From assembly GCF_018691265.1 (NCBI RefSeq), contig NW_024881282.1, forward strand, positions 24,820,899 to 24,884,898: a stretch of DNA of 64,000 nt. Reading direction: 5' to 3'. Shown here piece by piece: positions 48,001 through 56,448 of this stretch. Every line of letters starts with the position of its first letter. The first letter of the stretch is position 1. A program made the translations under genes and the position numbers. The notes under the pieces were generated by a model that saw only the letters and a program-made list of their open reading frames with translations, was not told the DNA's origin and searched no databases. Origin of the DNA: Tyto alba (Eukaryota; Chordata; Aves; Strigiformes; Tytonidae).

Positions 48001-51000
48001 CCACCTGCTCATTTGCAGATAAAATATTCCTCCCTAAGTCAACCCAATAAACCCGTTATGCCATATCAGAAAAGTCCTGCGCTCATCATACTAATGTGAG
48101 TATAATGCATGCACAAGCACACCCCACATGCATGATAGTAATGTTCTTGAAATAAATTTCAGGCTTTGCGGCTCTGTAGCTATATCTTCAGCCTTCTGCC
48201 CACAGATCCTCCTCCGGGATTACATCTCTCATTGCAAAGCTAATCTTTTGCCCAAACATGGAATTTTTCAACCCAAAGTTGCATTTTCTTGGGGCCCCAG
48301 GATTGAATAACATTCAGAGCTTCTTTTGAGGGCAAAATGTTTAAGTGCGCATCTTGATATCAACTGCAAATATACAGAGGCACAGACACGTTTTCAAGTG
48401 ATGCCAGCCCAACTTTCTATCCTTGGAGACAGCTTCCTCGGGGAGGTGAATCAGAGGCTCAGGTTGGAGCCCCTGCACCCCTGCATTAGCTGGCCTGTGC
48501 TGAAGGGATAAGTTTGTAGCCACATTTCCACACTGACATGTCATTGTGTGCCACCTGAGTGCTCATAGCTGTGTATCTGAATCAAGTTGCCACCGTGTCC
48601 TCGTACCTTTATACAGTGAGCAGCCAGGCCAGAGATGGGGAAGTGCTCCCTGCTTCCTTGTCTTAAACGTGTCCTGCAGGGCTGACCGTGAGAGAGGCAC
48701 CAGCTAAACTCATGCCCAGAGGCTCAGAAATCCTGAGAAACCCCTGTCTCCTTTCAAGCTCTGAAACACATTCCATCGACTCCACATACTTCGCCTCCAC
48801 GAGAGCAGGCACTGAAGAAACTCTCCTGAGAAAGAGGGCTGTGCCCCCAGCAGCCCCTAGCAGATGATCTCTGCAACTGCTTCCTCAATAGTTTATAAAA
48901 AAACCCTCTATACCTACTGCCTATTTGCAGTTGTGAAGAAGATATAGAACACGTTTTAAATACAGGGACCAGCGCCCCTTCCATTCACTATGGTGTCACT
49001 TGCCTTCTGAAAAACAAGGAGCAAACCACACACTTCAGGAGTGGGAAGACAAGGAAGCAAAGGCCCTTGACGTATCCTTTGCCCTGTTTGCACCCAGGTA
49101 CCTCTGTATATGTCCAGCTGACAGCAGAAAGTGTTGTGGCATTTCTACTAAGGGCTTCTTCAGCATGGAAGGGTGCAGAAAGCACGCGATCAAACCAAGA
49201 AGACCAGCCAAAGCCATTGCTTTCCTGCTAACGGCATTCAAGAGCAAGATCATTTCAGCAGGGACTGAAAGGTCATCTCCGTAAAAGTGAGTATTGTTAA
49301 TTAAACTGGAGGCTTTGGAAGCCACACCATTGTCCTGGCTGCTTTCTAACCTGGCTTTGCTATGAAGACCGTGCTCCATTGAAAACAAAACTACTTTTTA
49401 CTGGGTGCCAGGGGGTCAACCTCAGGTTTTCAATTCACCCATCTACAAAACATCAGCACGCTCTCTGGGGCTCTTACAGTGCTGTGGAAAGATTTGCCAG
49501 TGAAATTAGAGAACTAATGATCATATTTGTGAGCTTGCCCGGTACTAAGAACTCCAACCAAAGACAGTCTGTTTCAACTTCTTTCGCCTTGTTGATGTGC
49601 CAGTAGTGGTGGAAAGCTTTTCTCATCTGCTTAAAGTTGTTAGATGACCGACAGCCAAGTCCTCAGCAAATCTTTCAAAAAACAAAAAATAAAAGTCCCT
49701 GGCTACAAAAGGCTGTCACCAATGTCCCAGTCAATGTGAGAGAAGCACGACACTTTCATGTCACTGCTTAAAAACATGGGAAAAGGCTGCCTGTTTGTAA
49801 TGTTAACAAAACATAAAATCTGGACATAAGACAGGAAAAAACACATCAAATAAGCACAAGAGAAGCGGCTATATAAAAACCAAATAATCTAGGATGCATT
49901 TGAATGCTTGTCTGGAAAGCTGTGCAGTGTTCAGGGGAAGCCTGCAAAATATTTACTACAGCAAGTCCTTCACCGATGTTAATTTTATTTCTTCTCCAGG
50001 CCATCACAGGTAAACACTACTTCTATGGTTTAACAATTATCTCTACGGTGAAACATCATCTCCATGTTGAAAAGTGTCCCTCAAAACAATACTAATTAAT
50101 AGTAAATAGTAAATAAATTGTCTCCAGCCAGCCCTGGAGATGTCTGTGATATCTTAGGAGATCTAAGAGAGCAATAGACACAGGTATTTAGGGCTCCAAA
50201 TTCCAATCCCAGTGCTGTAATTATTAACCCTTATGATGGAAGTTCTTCAGAAGCAGGAAATCTCTGACTTACACACCCTGTACAGCACTAAGCAGTGTTT
50301 ACAAAGAAACACAACCTTGGAGCAATGCAGGAGTCAATTAGCTGGAAAACCATGTGAGGGACCTGTTGTCCTGCTTCAAGAGCCATCCAGGTAATAGGAA
50401 GACAACTTTGAAGTGACTTGGAGCTCCATACATTCCCTTGGACCTGTTCTGCAGTTGCTTCCGAGCAGCTGGTGGGGAATGCAGCCAGGAGCACCAGCAG
50501 GTTCATGCCGAGGAGGCACCAGGAGGAGGGCTGGCATGGATAGCACAGTATCTCCTACCTTGGCAGATCTGCAAATGGAGACCTCTTACGGATTGTGACC
50601 AGGCAAACACATCGTATGATTCCATAAACTCCTCTCTGAGGGAAACACAACACTATTTCTTTGCTTTATCATTATTCCTAGACAAGTTTAGGTGCACCAG
50701 CCCCTAGCTGGCTCCCTCTGGTGCTGTGGAATTTAGGAAGAGGACATCCAACTCCTATTGCTGGGCTCTGTTGATGTCTGAACATCCAATCAGTGTCCTC
50801 CCAGTACCATCAGGGCTGGTGTGCAAAGCTCACTCTGGCATGTTCCTGCTTCGCCAATTTTGTGCATGAAGAGGTTATTCTGTTTTCCAGTCCTACTGCT
50901 TTTTATTATGGCTGCAACTGAATGAGCTACCTTATAGGTTACATGCTCACACGAGGTGAGTCAACTCTCCTTGAGGCCAACGGGAGCCACGCGGAGAGCT

Positions 51001-54000
51001 GGACTTCTCTCCTAACAGCACATGGAGCAAGACAACTCAGCAGATGGTACTGACTATACAGTCATCATTTCAAAATTCTAATGGTAGGATGTCCCATGTA
51101 CAGCGACCTTTGGGTTATTTACAAGCTAAGAGACAATAGCTATGGGAAAAAAGGCTGCTGGCTGCTTGGCACAGTTCAAATTTTAAGAGCTTCATTTAGG
51201 GGCCGATGTATCAGACTGTTGCATACTTGTTCTTTACATTCTTAGTCACTGTATTTACGCGAATACGAAAAGTACAACATGGCTTGGCCTTTCCTTCTCA
51301 CCCTCTTATCACAGCGGCCACAAAAGTTCCCAGAGCAGATTTGGTTGCTGCTATTTTGGAAACGACACAGAGATCCAGCTATAAAATTTTCATGCCCAAT
51401 TATTATTTTGGCAGGCTGACAGCGTGCGCCTGCAGATTGCATGGCAATTTTCTATTGTTCGTTACTCAATAAAATCTGAGTGGAATCTCTCAATAGATAC
51501 GCCTCTAACCCAAAGGCCTCAAATTTGGTCTTTACTCTGCCAAATTTTCAAATGATATTGTAAACAGCAGGAGTGTTAGAGTATCTCAAAAAGGTCACTG
51601 AAATCTTTTACAACAGGGAGTCTTAGGCTTTCTGACTAAAATACTACCAGCTGCCTCAAAAAAAGAAAAGGTTCCTCTGCATTTGTGCCTCATGTTGTCT
51701 TGTATACTGCAATATAATGCCATAAGAAAACTGATTATAACATGGGATTGAGAGTCTGATTTCAACCCACAAGAGCAGTGTTTATGCTAGAACCATTACC
51801 ATTTGGAGCTAAAACTCTGCTCAAACTGATTATCCACATTCCAGCTTTAAAATTATCCTCCAAACAAAAATGAGAAACCTATTTTGTTCAGTAGCACGAG
51901 CTGAATACACTAATGGTCAGTGTTGCTATTGGCTTGGTCATGCATAGCTTTGAGGGCAGTTTTGGGTGTTTGAAGTATGGAAGTTTGGCTCCTGACCTGG
52001 GAATCAGTGCATACAGAAATCATAACCAACCTTTTTTTTTTAGCTTTCTGTTTCGTGAAGGTGCAACATAGCCTGGGGTGCTCAGATGATACACTGGCAC
52101 GCACCTTGTACCACCTCCACAGAGCAAAGCAAGGGGAGAAAACCAGCCACAGTGGTCAGCCAAGCTGTGAGGATTTCCAGTACACTGGAAAGCTTGGAAA
52201 ATGTTGGTTTGATAGCTAATACAATAACAGAGCTGGTACTGGGGGCAGCGGCTGACACTGTTTACTGTTTGTGATGGACCTGAATCTTGACATTTGGCAC
52301 AATCACTTTTTACAGGTCACTCTCAGCTAAAGGTTTGGAGCTGCTGAATTACAGCAAATTAAATGTCTGCAATCTGAAAACATAGCCTGTATGTAATACT
52401 TGTACTTTTACCTGGCTAGTATACAAGGTGTTATTCCGTTTTTAGATCTAAACTGTTTAAAAATTCCCAACAAAAATTAAAGTCAACAGGTGTCATCTTC
52501 TGAATAAAATCATTACAGAAGAAGATACTAGACAGTCATAAAACCCTTTATCTTTGAATAAAATAGTTTGGAAAGATCTGTGTCTATGCTTACGTACTAC
52601 AGGTCTCAGCAGTATCACTTTAGGCTAATATAAAGCATTTTGTCATTAGTGCATTTATCCAGCTGCCAGTTTATTTTCCAAAATCTCACCTTTTAATAAG
52701 AGAAAAAAAAAAAAAAGTCTCTAGCTGTTCAGCTCACAAAGAAATCCCCATAAATATATCAACCTAATGTAACTGTAGGTGTATCTGTGAGGCTGGAGGA
52801 GCAAGAGATGAGCTATTCCTATTTAGCTGTGTAGGTGCTGGATGCCTGGTGAACATGACTGAAGTACTACGGTTGCCAATTACTTCAGAGAGGAAAAACA
52901 GGAGAGTCAGAGAGCTATGCAACGACTACACCCCGCTGTTTGCTCTCACAAGAAAGGGACAGAGACAGACATCATACTTGCAAATTTGGATGGTCCTTCA
53001 ACTTTGTGGGGAAAGGCAGAGATCACAACCTCCTACCGCTACCACTTTCCAGCTCCCAAACTACAACAAAGTATGTCTTCCACCACGCCAGACTGAAGCA
53101 GAGGGATGCATGTACGTGTGGGAAGAAGGTTTCTTAGGCATGGGCACAGCAATCCCTCCCACCAAGCTGTTCAGAACTGCAGCGGATCAAGTCTGCAGTT
53201 ATCCTGCTCCCCGGCATCCTTGACAGCAATCACTGAAGGATCCAAGTCGTTCCTGCTGATTTGTCTTCAGACACAAAGGCTACCACACAGAGAACAGTTT
53301 GTTCCCCATAACCGTAACAGACAAAATGAGAAGCAATAGGTCTCACTTGCAGCAAGGGAGTTTTGGGGAAGCACTGACAGATACACCCAGGAACTACCTG
53401 GACCCTCCAGGAAGGTGGGTATCTGCCGGGATGGAGCGATGGACTAGATGAAATCTCTTCCAGCCCAATTTTTTACGATTCTCAGAAACCCTCTCTGCAG
53501 TCCTCACTCACAGACTTATTAATCCCTACAATGCACAGTATGATAAGCAGTGGAATGGCATACACTATCTGTTGACTTTAGCCACAGTTGCAGAAGGGGA
53601 AATAGAGTTTTGTCCAGTTATCTTGATGTTGTGAAAGTTTCCATAACGTGTAATAAAGCCTGCTTGGTTAGGGGCCAGATGATCCTTTGTCCTTACTGAA
53701 GAGGAGAGGAGCAGAACCCAGCTTGAGCTGAGCACAGGAGAAAGAAGCGGGGAACAATTCCTCTGCAGTGTGGTTTTGCAAACCTACCACAGAATTGCTG
53801 CTTCTCGAGTCCTGGGGGACAGTACTTGAGCAATGCAATAGAGTATATTCATCACAGGCAGAGTAAAAAAAGCTAGATAAACAGCAAACACAAGCCCTCT
53901 GGGAGGGCCAAACCAGTGATCAGTTGTAGCAGCTGTAGTACTGTGGGGTTCTGGTCCCACTTCTGTTACTGATGCCAAAGGGAGAGCACCAAGGGAATCA

Positions 54001-55012
54001 CAGCAGCATGAAAACCACATGTGCTGCCAGAGAAATTACTTGCTGAATTCTGTGCAATGAAATTTCATCTTTTCTGCTGTGCTTGGACATAAGAGTTATT
54101 CATGTGCAACTCAAATGTGACTCATTTATTCAGCGTTTGCTTGTACTACTGCTAGTTCTTTCTTAAAAGGCAGGTTTTTCAAATCCATTGGATTTGAGTC
54201 TTTTCAAATCATGTGACGTTTTCTATAAGTGTAGTGGGGGTCCTACTCCAGGATTTTCTGTAAGATAAATTAATTCAGAATGGTAGCATTATAGCTATAA
54301 TTGCTTAATTCACATGAAGAAGCAAACATGTCTGCTGCTGCTTTTGCTGGTATGCTAACAGTAACAAATCAGCTCATGTTTTTGAATTATCAGAAAAGAA
54401 ACTTTAGGTGTTATTTACCTGCAAAGAGGTTCTACAAGGTCCTTGTCAAGAAAATCATGATCTTTCTTTACTGCAGCAATGTCAATGGGAAACTGGGAGT
54501 CTATAAAAGGAGACACAATATTAAGATGACTGTTTGCTAGTCAAATGAAAAAAAAGACATTGTCTACATCTAAAATGCTTTGCATGTGCTTGCTCATTGA
54601 AATCTAGTATGACCGATTTTACTCAGCTCAGTTCCCTTCCAGCCGTATCCATGACCCTTTCAGTCACTTTATTATTTTCTTTCTGTTAAAGGCATAGTTG
54701 AACGTCCTGTGTACCATAGAGAGCACAAGATTATTTCATTGAGTTTAATAAGATAGTTAATTGTTAGCTTTTCTTTCTAGCACCTAGCACAAATGGATGA
54801 GATCAGGGAATTACCAACACACTTTCTCTAGCCACATGAGCACCAAGGTTCTCCACTCCCATCATGGTGACTTAACGAGTTATTTGCTAGACAGACTTCT
54901 CCCATGAAACAGAAAGGTTCTGCGCTTTTTGCTTTTAATGCAGGTCCCAATAACAATGGTTTCAGACAAAAGGGTTGCTCAAGTAAGAGAGACAAAAAAA
55001 ATCAGCTGAATT

Positions 55013-55051
<39 letters not shown>

Positions 55052-56448
55052 ACCGCAGCCAGCGGTTTTGGACACCAGCGCTCGACACCGACATAACAGA
55101 TGCTCATAAAAAGGACCTCGTTCTCAGAGACGCAGACTGTCTAGAGTGCACACCGACTGTACTGGAACTGCGGGAGCTCCAGCACAGGTTGGTTTTTTGG
55201 AGGGAACGTCCCTTTGAGTTCAGCAGGCAGCAGGCTCTCCTTTCTCTGGGGGAGGATAGTCTGACTCCAAGGCAGACAGAGAAGTACTGCTGGGCACCCA
55301 GGGACTGTGGTAGATGCACGTCTATGTCAGCTCGGGTCTGACAAGCTTATTAGTCTTAGTTCCTGGCTGGGTTTAACAGTGCCCGCCTGGTTCCTGCAGA
55401 GCCACCCCAGCATCTGTGCACGGTGCTCCTGGGCACCTGAGCAGCCCATCAGGAGCCAGCGTCTGAGCCTCGAGGGGCCTCAGCTGGCCATCAGAAGCCG
55501 TGGAGGTGTGCTCAGCACCATGCTTCCCGCTGTCCTCAGCCCCACGTGAAGGGGTGGACAGTGTCCGAGCTGGCTCTCTGCAGAGCTGGCTCTGACCCAC
55601 GAGGTTTCTTGGCCACCACTGCATGCACGGAGCCGTGCTGCCTCCAGACCCAATCTGACCCTGGAAGGTGTCCAGCAGCGTTTGGCGGAGCTGAGCTTTG
55701 GCTAATAAGTCTGACAGGGCCTAAGCTCGCTCTGCGTCTCTGGCAGAGAGAATATGAAGTTTGGGAAAAGTGAGGATCAGCTGCAGTTTCCCTCTCAGCC
55801 AAGGAGAGCAGGAAAGACCCAGGCCCAGTCCCCACACTGCTCCTGAATGTGACAGCAGTGCAACCACTTGCCCTAACCTCAGGGACACCGCTTCCCTGGG
55901 CACGAACTTCACAGCTAGGAAGGGGACGTATCCATTTGCCTTGAGTTAGCACCAAAATACTGGCTTTTCTTGCTTTGCAAATGTAAAATGAAGCTCAGAT
56001 TATTCACTTTTTTTTTTTTAACTGCAGCGTTTTCAATCTTATTTTCAGTAACCTTTGGTGCTTTCAATCTTATTTCAGACACAGTTCAGGAAGTTTAAAA
56101 AAAAAAAGAGACCTATGTATTTGGATATTTTGTACTTGTTTTTCTTAACCTTTGAGTTTTACACAAACTATGTCCCTCTTTTTTTTCTTCCCATGGCTAT
56201 GAGGGCAAGAACCTTACTCTTCTTTAGGCACTAGTATGACTCTAGCAGCTGAGGCTTTGTGAAGCAATCAGCCATGGCCATAACTCAGTCAAACACAGTG
56301 TTGGCTGACTGCAGCTCTCCTGGCAAGGGCCCAGTGTGCTTTCAGTACCACACAAAGAGGAGAAAAACCTACTTACCCTCATAGAACTGAGCATACTGGG
56401 GAAATCCAGCTGCACGTAACCAGTCACACGCTTCCTTTGCTTCGATTT
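20932..56448 (-). CDS. STARD13: STARD13 (DLC2) Rho GTPase-activating protein, joined exons
   Basis: Thirteen minus-strand coding exons join without any phase conflict: 56448-56377, 54500-54419, 46734-46671, 41535-40157, 38752-38579, 36500-36341, 32336-32138, 29073-28866, 27945-27831, 27118-26897, 24973-24756, 21597-21421 and 21049-20932. They total 3188 bases, about 1061 residues plus stop; the human protein is about 1113, so only about 50 N-terminal residues are missing. Domain order is SAM, long Ser-rich linker, RhoGAP, START, which defines the DLC family. The protein stimulates GTP hydrolysis by RhoA and Cdc42 at focal adhesions and other membranes. STARD13 is preferred over DLC1 or STARD8 by remembered sequence (LRWHSFQ, MEKYSMSNKHGWTW, C-terminal AEGPETKI) and by adjacency to KL. 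Confidence 0.95.
21050..21420 (-). other. STARD13: STARD13 intron
   Basis: A 371-base intron between GTAAGT (21420) and TTTCTTCAG (ending 21050). Nothing notable is seen. Confidence 0.85.
21421..21597 (-). CDS. STARD13: STARD13 exon, START domain
   Basis: The exon begins after TTGCTGCAG with the last base of an Arg codon and encodes TWRTDLPKGMCMLVAISVEH, then EEAPLMGAVRAIVMDSQYLI, then EPCGSGKARLTHICRVDL and two bases of Lys. It ends before GTAAGT. These are the central beta strands of the START fold, with the family signature SGKxRLTHICRVD. An in-frame ATG upstream in the intron is not a start. Confidence 0.95.
22465..22484. repeat. Poly(T) tract
   Basis: An uninterrupted T run of about 20 bases in a STARD13 intron. 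Confidence 0.85.
23038..23059. repeat. Poly(A) tract
   Basis: An uninterrupted A run of about 22 bases in a STARD13 intron. Confidence 0.85.
24756..24973 (-). CDS. STARD13: STARD13 exon, START domain
   Basis: The exon follows TTTACTACAG in phase 0 and encodes VGDGNPLRLWKASVEVEAPP, then SVVLNRVLRERHLWDEDFLQ, then WKVVESLDKQTEVYQYVLNS and MAPHPVRDFVLL, plus two bases of Arg, before GTAAGC. This is the N-terminal half of the START core, with the family signatures RERxLWDEDF and SMAPHPxRDFV. Confidence 0.95.
24974..26896 (-). other. STARD13: STARD13 intron
   Basis: A 1.92 kb intron. The part near 25740-26230 is pyrimidine- and C-rich on the plus strand (many CCC and CCACA runs). I see no repeat family or exon. 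Confidence 0.75.
26897..27118 (-). CDS. STARD13: STARD13 exon, RhoGAP-START linker and START start
   Basis: A phase 0 to phase 0 exon of 222 bases after CTGTGGTGCAG. It encodes IPHEMVTQSRNSYVDAEVHS, then PTLDELGKQVDEEGGNYQMY, then LESLMQNLQKEAKEKFKGWV and TCSSIENTELAYKK, and ends before GTAATT. FKGWV is the conserved entry to the DLC START domain. Because both ends are phase 0, skipping it would keep the frame. Confidence 0.95.
27119..27830 (-). other. STARD13: STARD13 intron
   Basis: A 712-base AT-rich intron. Nothing notable is seen. Confidence 0.85.
27831..27945 (-). CDS. STARD13: STARD13 exon after RhoGAP
   Basis: The exon begins after TCAATTACAG with the last base of an Arg codon. It encodes VIQKKYATGKPDQKDLSENL, then AATQGLAHMIMECNKLFE, and ends before GTGAGT. 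The GKPDQKDL-ENLAATQGLAHMI block is a hallmark of DLC1/STARD13/STARD8 between RhoGAP and START. Confidence 0.95.
27946..28865 (-). other. STARD13: STARD13 intron
   Basis: A 920-base intron. No repeat family, exon or RNA gene is recognised. Confidence 0.8.
28866..29073 (-). CDS. STARD13: STARD13 exon, C-terminal RhoGAP
   Basis: The exon follows GCTCTTCCTCAG and completes a Tyr codon. It encodes VPKEQRLQAVQAAIMLMSDE, then NREVLQTLLCFLSDVTSVEE, then NQMTPMNIAVCLAPSLFHLN and IVKKECSPR. The NQMTPxNxAVCLAPSLF block is the conserved RhoGAP helix that contacts the Rho switch regions. The open frame upstream to 29269 is intronic. Confidence 0.95.
30284..30934 (+). other. Long open frame antisense to STARD13, doubtful
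   Basis: An ATG-started frame of 216 codons inside a STARD13 intron. It is the longest intronic open frame in the window. The product would be rich in Leu, Phe and Ser, reflecting a pyrimidine-rich strand. No domain or signal peptide is recognised, and a 122-codon antisense frame overlaps it. It is most likely chance or an old repeat. Confidence 0.15.
31061..31066 (-). terminator. STARD13: Candidate poly(A) signal for alternative STARD13 exon
   Basis: TTTATT on the plus strand, i.e. AATAAA on the minus strand, about 250 bases beyond the stop at 31319. Its position suits the candidate alternative terminal exon. Confidence 0.35.
31319..31659 (-). CDS. STARD13: Candidate alternative terminal exon of STARD13
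   Basis: The minus strand has a strong acceptor, TTTTTTGCCTTTTCATTACAG in outline, ending at 31660. The sequence after it begins with two bases that complete a codon. The upstream RhoGAP exon (32336-32138) ends one base into a codon, so joining the two keeps the frame and makes Phe. The frame then stays open for 112 codons to TAA at 31319. The product is hydrophilic and Glu/Gln/Thr-rich (MYMQEKSCSHLDPQLLYKEL near its start). The resulting protein would keep SAM and the arginine-finger part of RhoGAP but lose the rest of RhoGAP and all of START. I know of no such isoform. A chance open frame remains possible. Confidence 0.35.
32138..32336 (-). CDS. STARD13: STARD13 exon with RhoGAP arginine finger
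   Basis: The exon follows TGCCTTTTCAG in phase 0. It encodes VGLFRKSGVKSRIQALRQMN, then ESSPENVSYEDQSAYDVADM, then VKQFFRDLPEPLLTSKLGET and FLHIYQ, plus one base of Tyr, before GTAAGT. The Arg of GLFRKSG is the catalytic arginine finger of RhoGAP domains. KQFFRDLPEPLL is the second conserved RhoGAP block. Catalytic features are intact. Confidence 0.96.
32337..36340 (-). other. STARD13: STARD13 intron
   Basis: A 4.0 kb intron. It holds an (AT)n run at 32389-32407 followed by poly(A), a T/C-rich stretch near 34800-34890 and a short AT run at 36119-36131. A 169-codon open frame on the plus strand (33315-33824) shows no recognisable domain and is not called. Confidence 0.7.
32389..32407. repeat. 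(AT)n microsatellite with poly(A)
   Basis: An AT dinucleotide run directly followed by about ten A, close to the acceptor of the RhoGAP exon. Confidence 0.9.
36341..36500 (-). CDS. STARD13: STARD13 exon, RhoGAP N-terminus
   Basis: The exon follows GTTAATTTCCAG and completes a Trp codon. It encodes SVPKFMKRMKVPDYKDKNVF, then GVPLIVHVQRTGQPLPQSIQ and QALRYLRSNCLDQ, before GTATGA. VFGVPL is the usual opening of the RhoGAP fold. The block VQRTGQPLPQSIQQALRYLR is diagnostic of the DLC family. Confidence 0.96.
36501..38578 (-). other. STARD13: STARD13 intron
   Basis: A 2.08 kb intron. It holds a poly(A) run with CAAAC repeats at about 37088-37130 and a MIR-like relic near 38372-38450. Nothing else is recognised. 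Confidence 0.75.
38372..38450 (+). repeat. MIR-like SINE relic
   Basis: The text TCTCCAGGATCTATTTCTGA, then CTTTGCCACTGAGTCACTAG, follows the MIR core (GGTTC..ATCCCGGCTCTGCCACTTACTAG). It is short and diverged. Confidence 0.45.
38579..38752 (-). CDS. STARD13: STARD13 exon before RhoGAP
   Basis: The exon follows CTATCCTTTTGCTAAAG and completes an Arg codon. It encodes RLRWHSFQISHCLSHSIASL, then HISNQSAAQLNLLQKFSLLR, then LTAIMEKYSMSNKHGWTW with two bases of Trp, before GTGAGT. The LRxLTAxMEKYSxSNKHGWTW segment leads into RhoGAP in this family. A second AG (CATAG) 18 bases into the exon is not used in this reading, because RLRWHSFQ matches the remembered orthologue. Phase 2 at both ends makes it skippable in frame. 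The open frame that starts with MPEPLHR here is out of frame. Confidence 0.94.
39100..39175 (-). mobile_element. tRNA-derived SINE unit, copy 1 (diverged)
   Basis: The minus strand has an A-box-like ACTTTGGTGGTCAGGC and a B-box-like GCATCAAATCCC, in tRNA spacing. The same landmarks recur in copy 2, which is better preserved. It resembles the tRNA-like head of old amniote SINEs that read GGATTTGAACC..TAACCACT in antisense. The exact family is not assigned. Confidence 0.45.
39215..39282 (-). mobile_element. tRNA-derived SINE unit, copy 2
   Basis: The minus strand reads GTGGCTCAATAGCTTGGTGG, then TTATGGCTCTTGCC, then CAGGGTTCAATCCCTCCT. It has a convincing A box (TAGCTTGGTGGTTA) and B box (GGTTCAATCCC) with a T-arm-like hairpin. 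The acceptor stem does not pair well, so this is a tRNA-derived SINE or tRNA relic rather than a working tRNA gene. Confidence 0.55.
40157..41535 (-). CDS. STARD13: STARD13 large linker exon
   Basis: A 1379-base exon following GCCATTTTCCAG in phase 0, ending two bases into an Arg codon before GTAGGT. It encodes about 459 residues of Ser-rich, mostly disordered linker. It starts with SEDSDEEDLCAISNKWTFQR and ends with RRDSGVGASLTRPS. Visible short motifs are SIYDNV, which matches the tensin SH2-binding motif known in DLC1, and PHLDDILQHV, an LD-like motif matching the talin/FAK-binding motif of DLC1. Both are expected to place the protein at focal adhesions. RRDS is a likely site for a basophilic kinase. 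The residues MPLAIFQ upstream are intronic. Confidence 0.95.
42351..42374. repeat. Poly(A) tract
   Basis: An uninterrupted A run of about 24 bases. Confidence 0.9.
45367..45386. repeat. (AAGC)n microsatellite
   Basis: About five AAGC repeats, seen directly. Confidence 0.85.
46671..46734 (-). CDS. STARD13: STARD13 small exon after SAM
   Basis: A 64-base exon after TTTGCCCTGTAG. It completes an Arg codon, encodes RLNTLNKCASMKLDVNFQRK and a final Lys, and ends at the GTAAGG donor. The sequence LNTLNKCASMKLDV is shared by the DLC family directly after the SAM domain. It is too short to appear as an open frame of its own; it was found by splice phase and sequence. Confidence 0.95.
47422..47448. 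repeat. (TG)n microsatellite
   Basis: A TG dinucleotide run with one TA interruption. Confidence 0.9.
47964..47986. repeat. Poly(A) tract
   Basis: An uninterrupted A run of about 23 bases. Confidence 0.9.
53415..53485 (+). mobile_element. CR1 LINE 3' tail fragment
   Basis: The text GATGGACTAGATGAAATCTC, TTCCAGCCCAATTTTTTACG, ATTCTC follows the CR1 3' end (GGACTAGATGATCTC, CTTCCAACCC, ATTCTATGATTC). It is a 5'-truncated copy on the plus strand, opposite to STARD13. Confidence 0.75.
54419..54500 (-). CDS. STARD13: STARD13 exon, C-terminal SAM domain
   Basis: The exon follows CCTTTTATAG and completes an Asp codon. It encodes SQFPIDIAAVKKDHDFLDKD, then LVEPLC with two bases of Arg, before GTAAAT. 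It forms the second half of the SAM domain; SQFPIDI and HDFLDKDLVEPLCRRL are DLC-family signatures. It is only 82 bases long and was found by phase and homology. Confidence 0.95.
54501..56376 (-). other. STARD13: STARD13 intron
   Basis: A 1.9 kb intron with an (AC)n run at 55016-55049 and a moderately GC-rich part at about 55050-55900. No exon is recognised. Confidence 0.75.
55016..55049. repeat. (AC)n microsatellite
   Basis: About 17 AC repeats, the longest dinucleotide array in the window and a good polymorphism candidate. Confidence 0.95.
56377..56448 (-). CDS. STARD13: STARD13 exon, N-terminal SAM domain
   Basis: The exon follows CTTTCTGCTCAG with two bases that complete a Glu codon. 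It encodes IEAKEACDWLRAAGFPQYAQ, then FYE and one base of Asp, before GTAAGT. EACDWLRAAGFPQYAQ is the first SAM helix of the DLC family. It is the most upstream STARD13 coding exon I can find; about 50 N-terminal residues remain beyond the window. Confidence 0.95.

Larger units (their letters stand above)
46735..54418 (-). other. STARD13: STARD13 intron, large
   Basis: A 7.7 kb intron. It holds a (TG)n run at 47422-47448, a poly(A) run at 47964-47986, a CR1 tail at about 53415-53485 and a possible conserved block at 51230-51490. An alternative first exon for short STARD13 isoforms could lie here, but I could not identify one. Confidence 0.7.

Noticed and set aside
53784..54020. Minus-strand frame with a hydrophobic helix next to a GTAGGT donor, considered as an alternative STARD13 first exon
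   Set aside because: Joining its donor to the next exon at 46734 creates an immediate stop.
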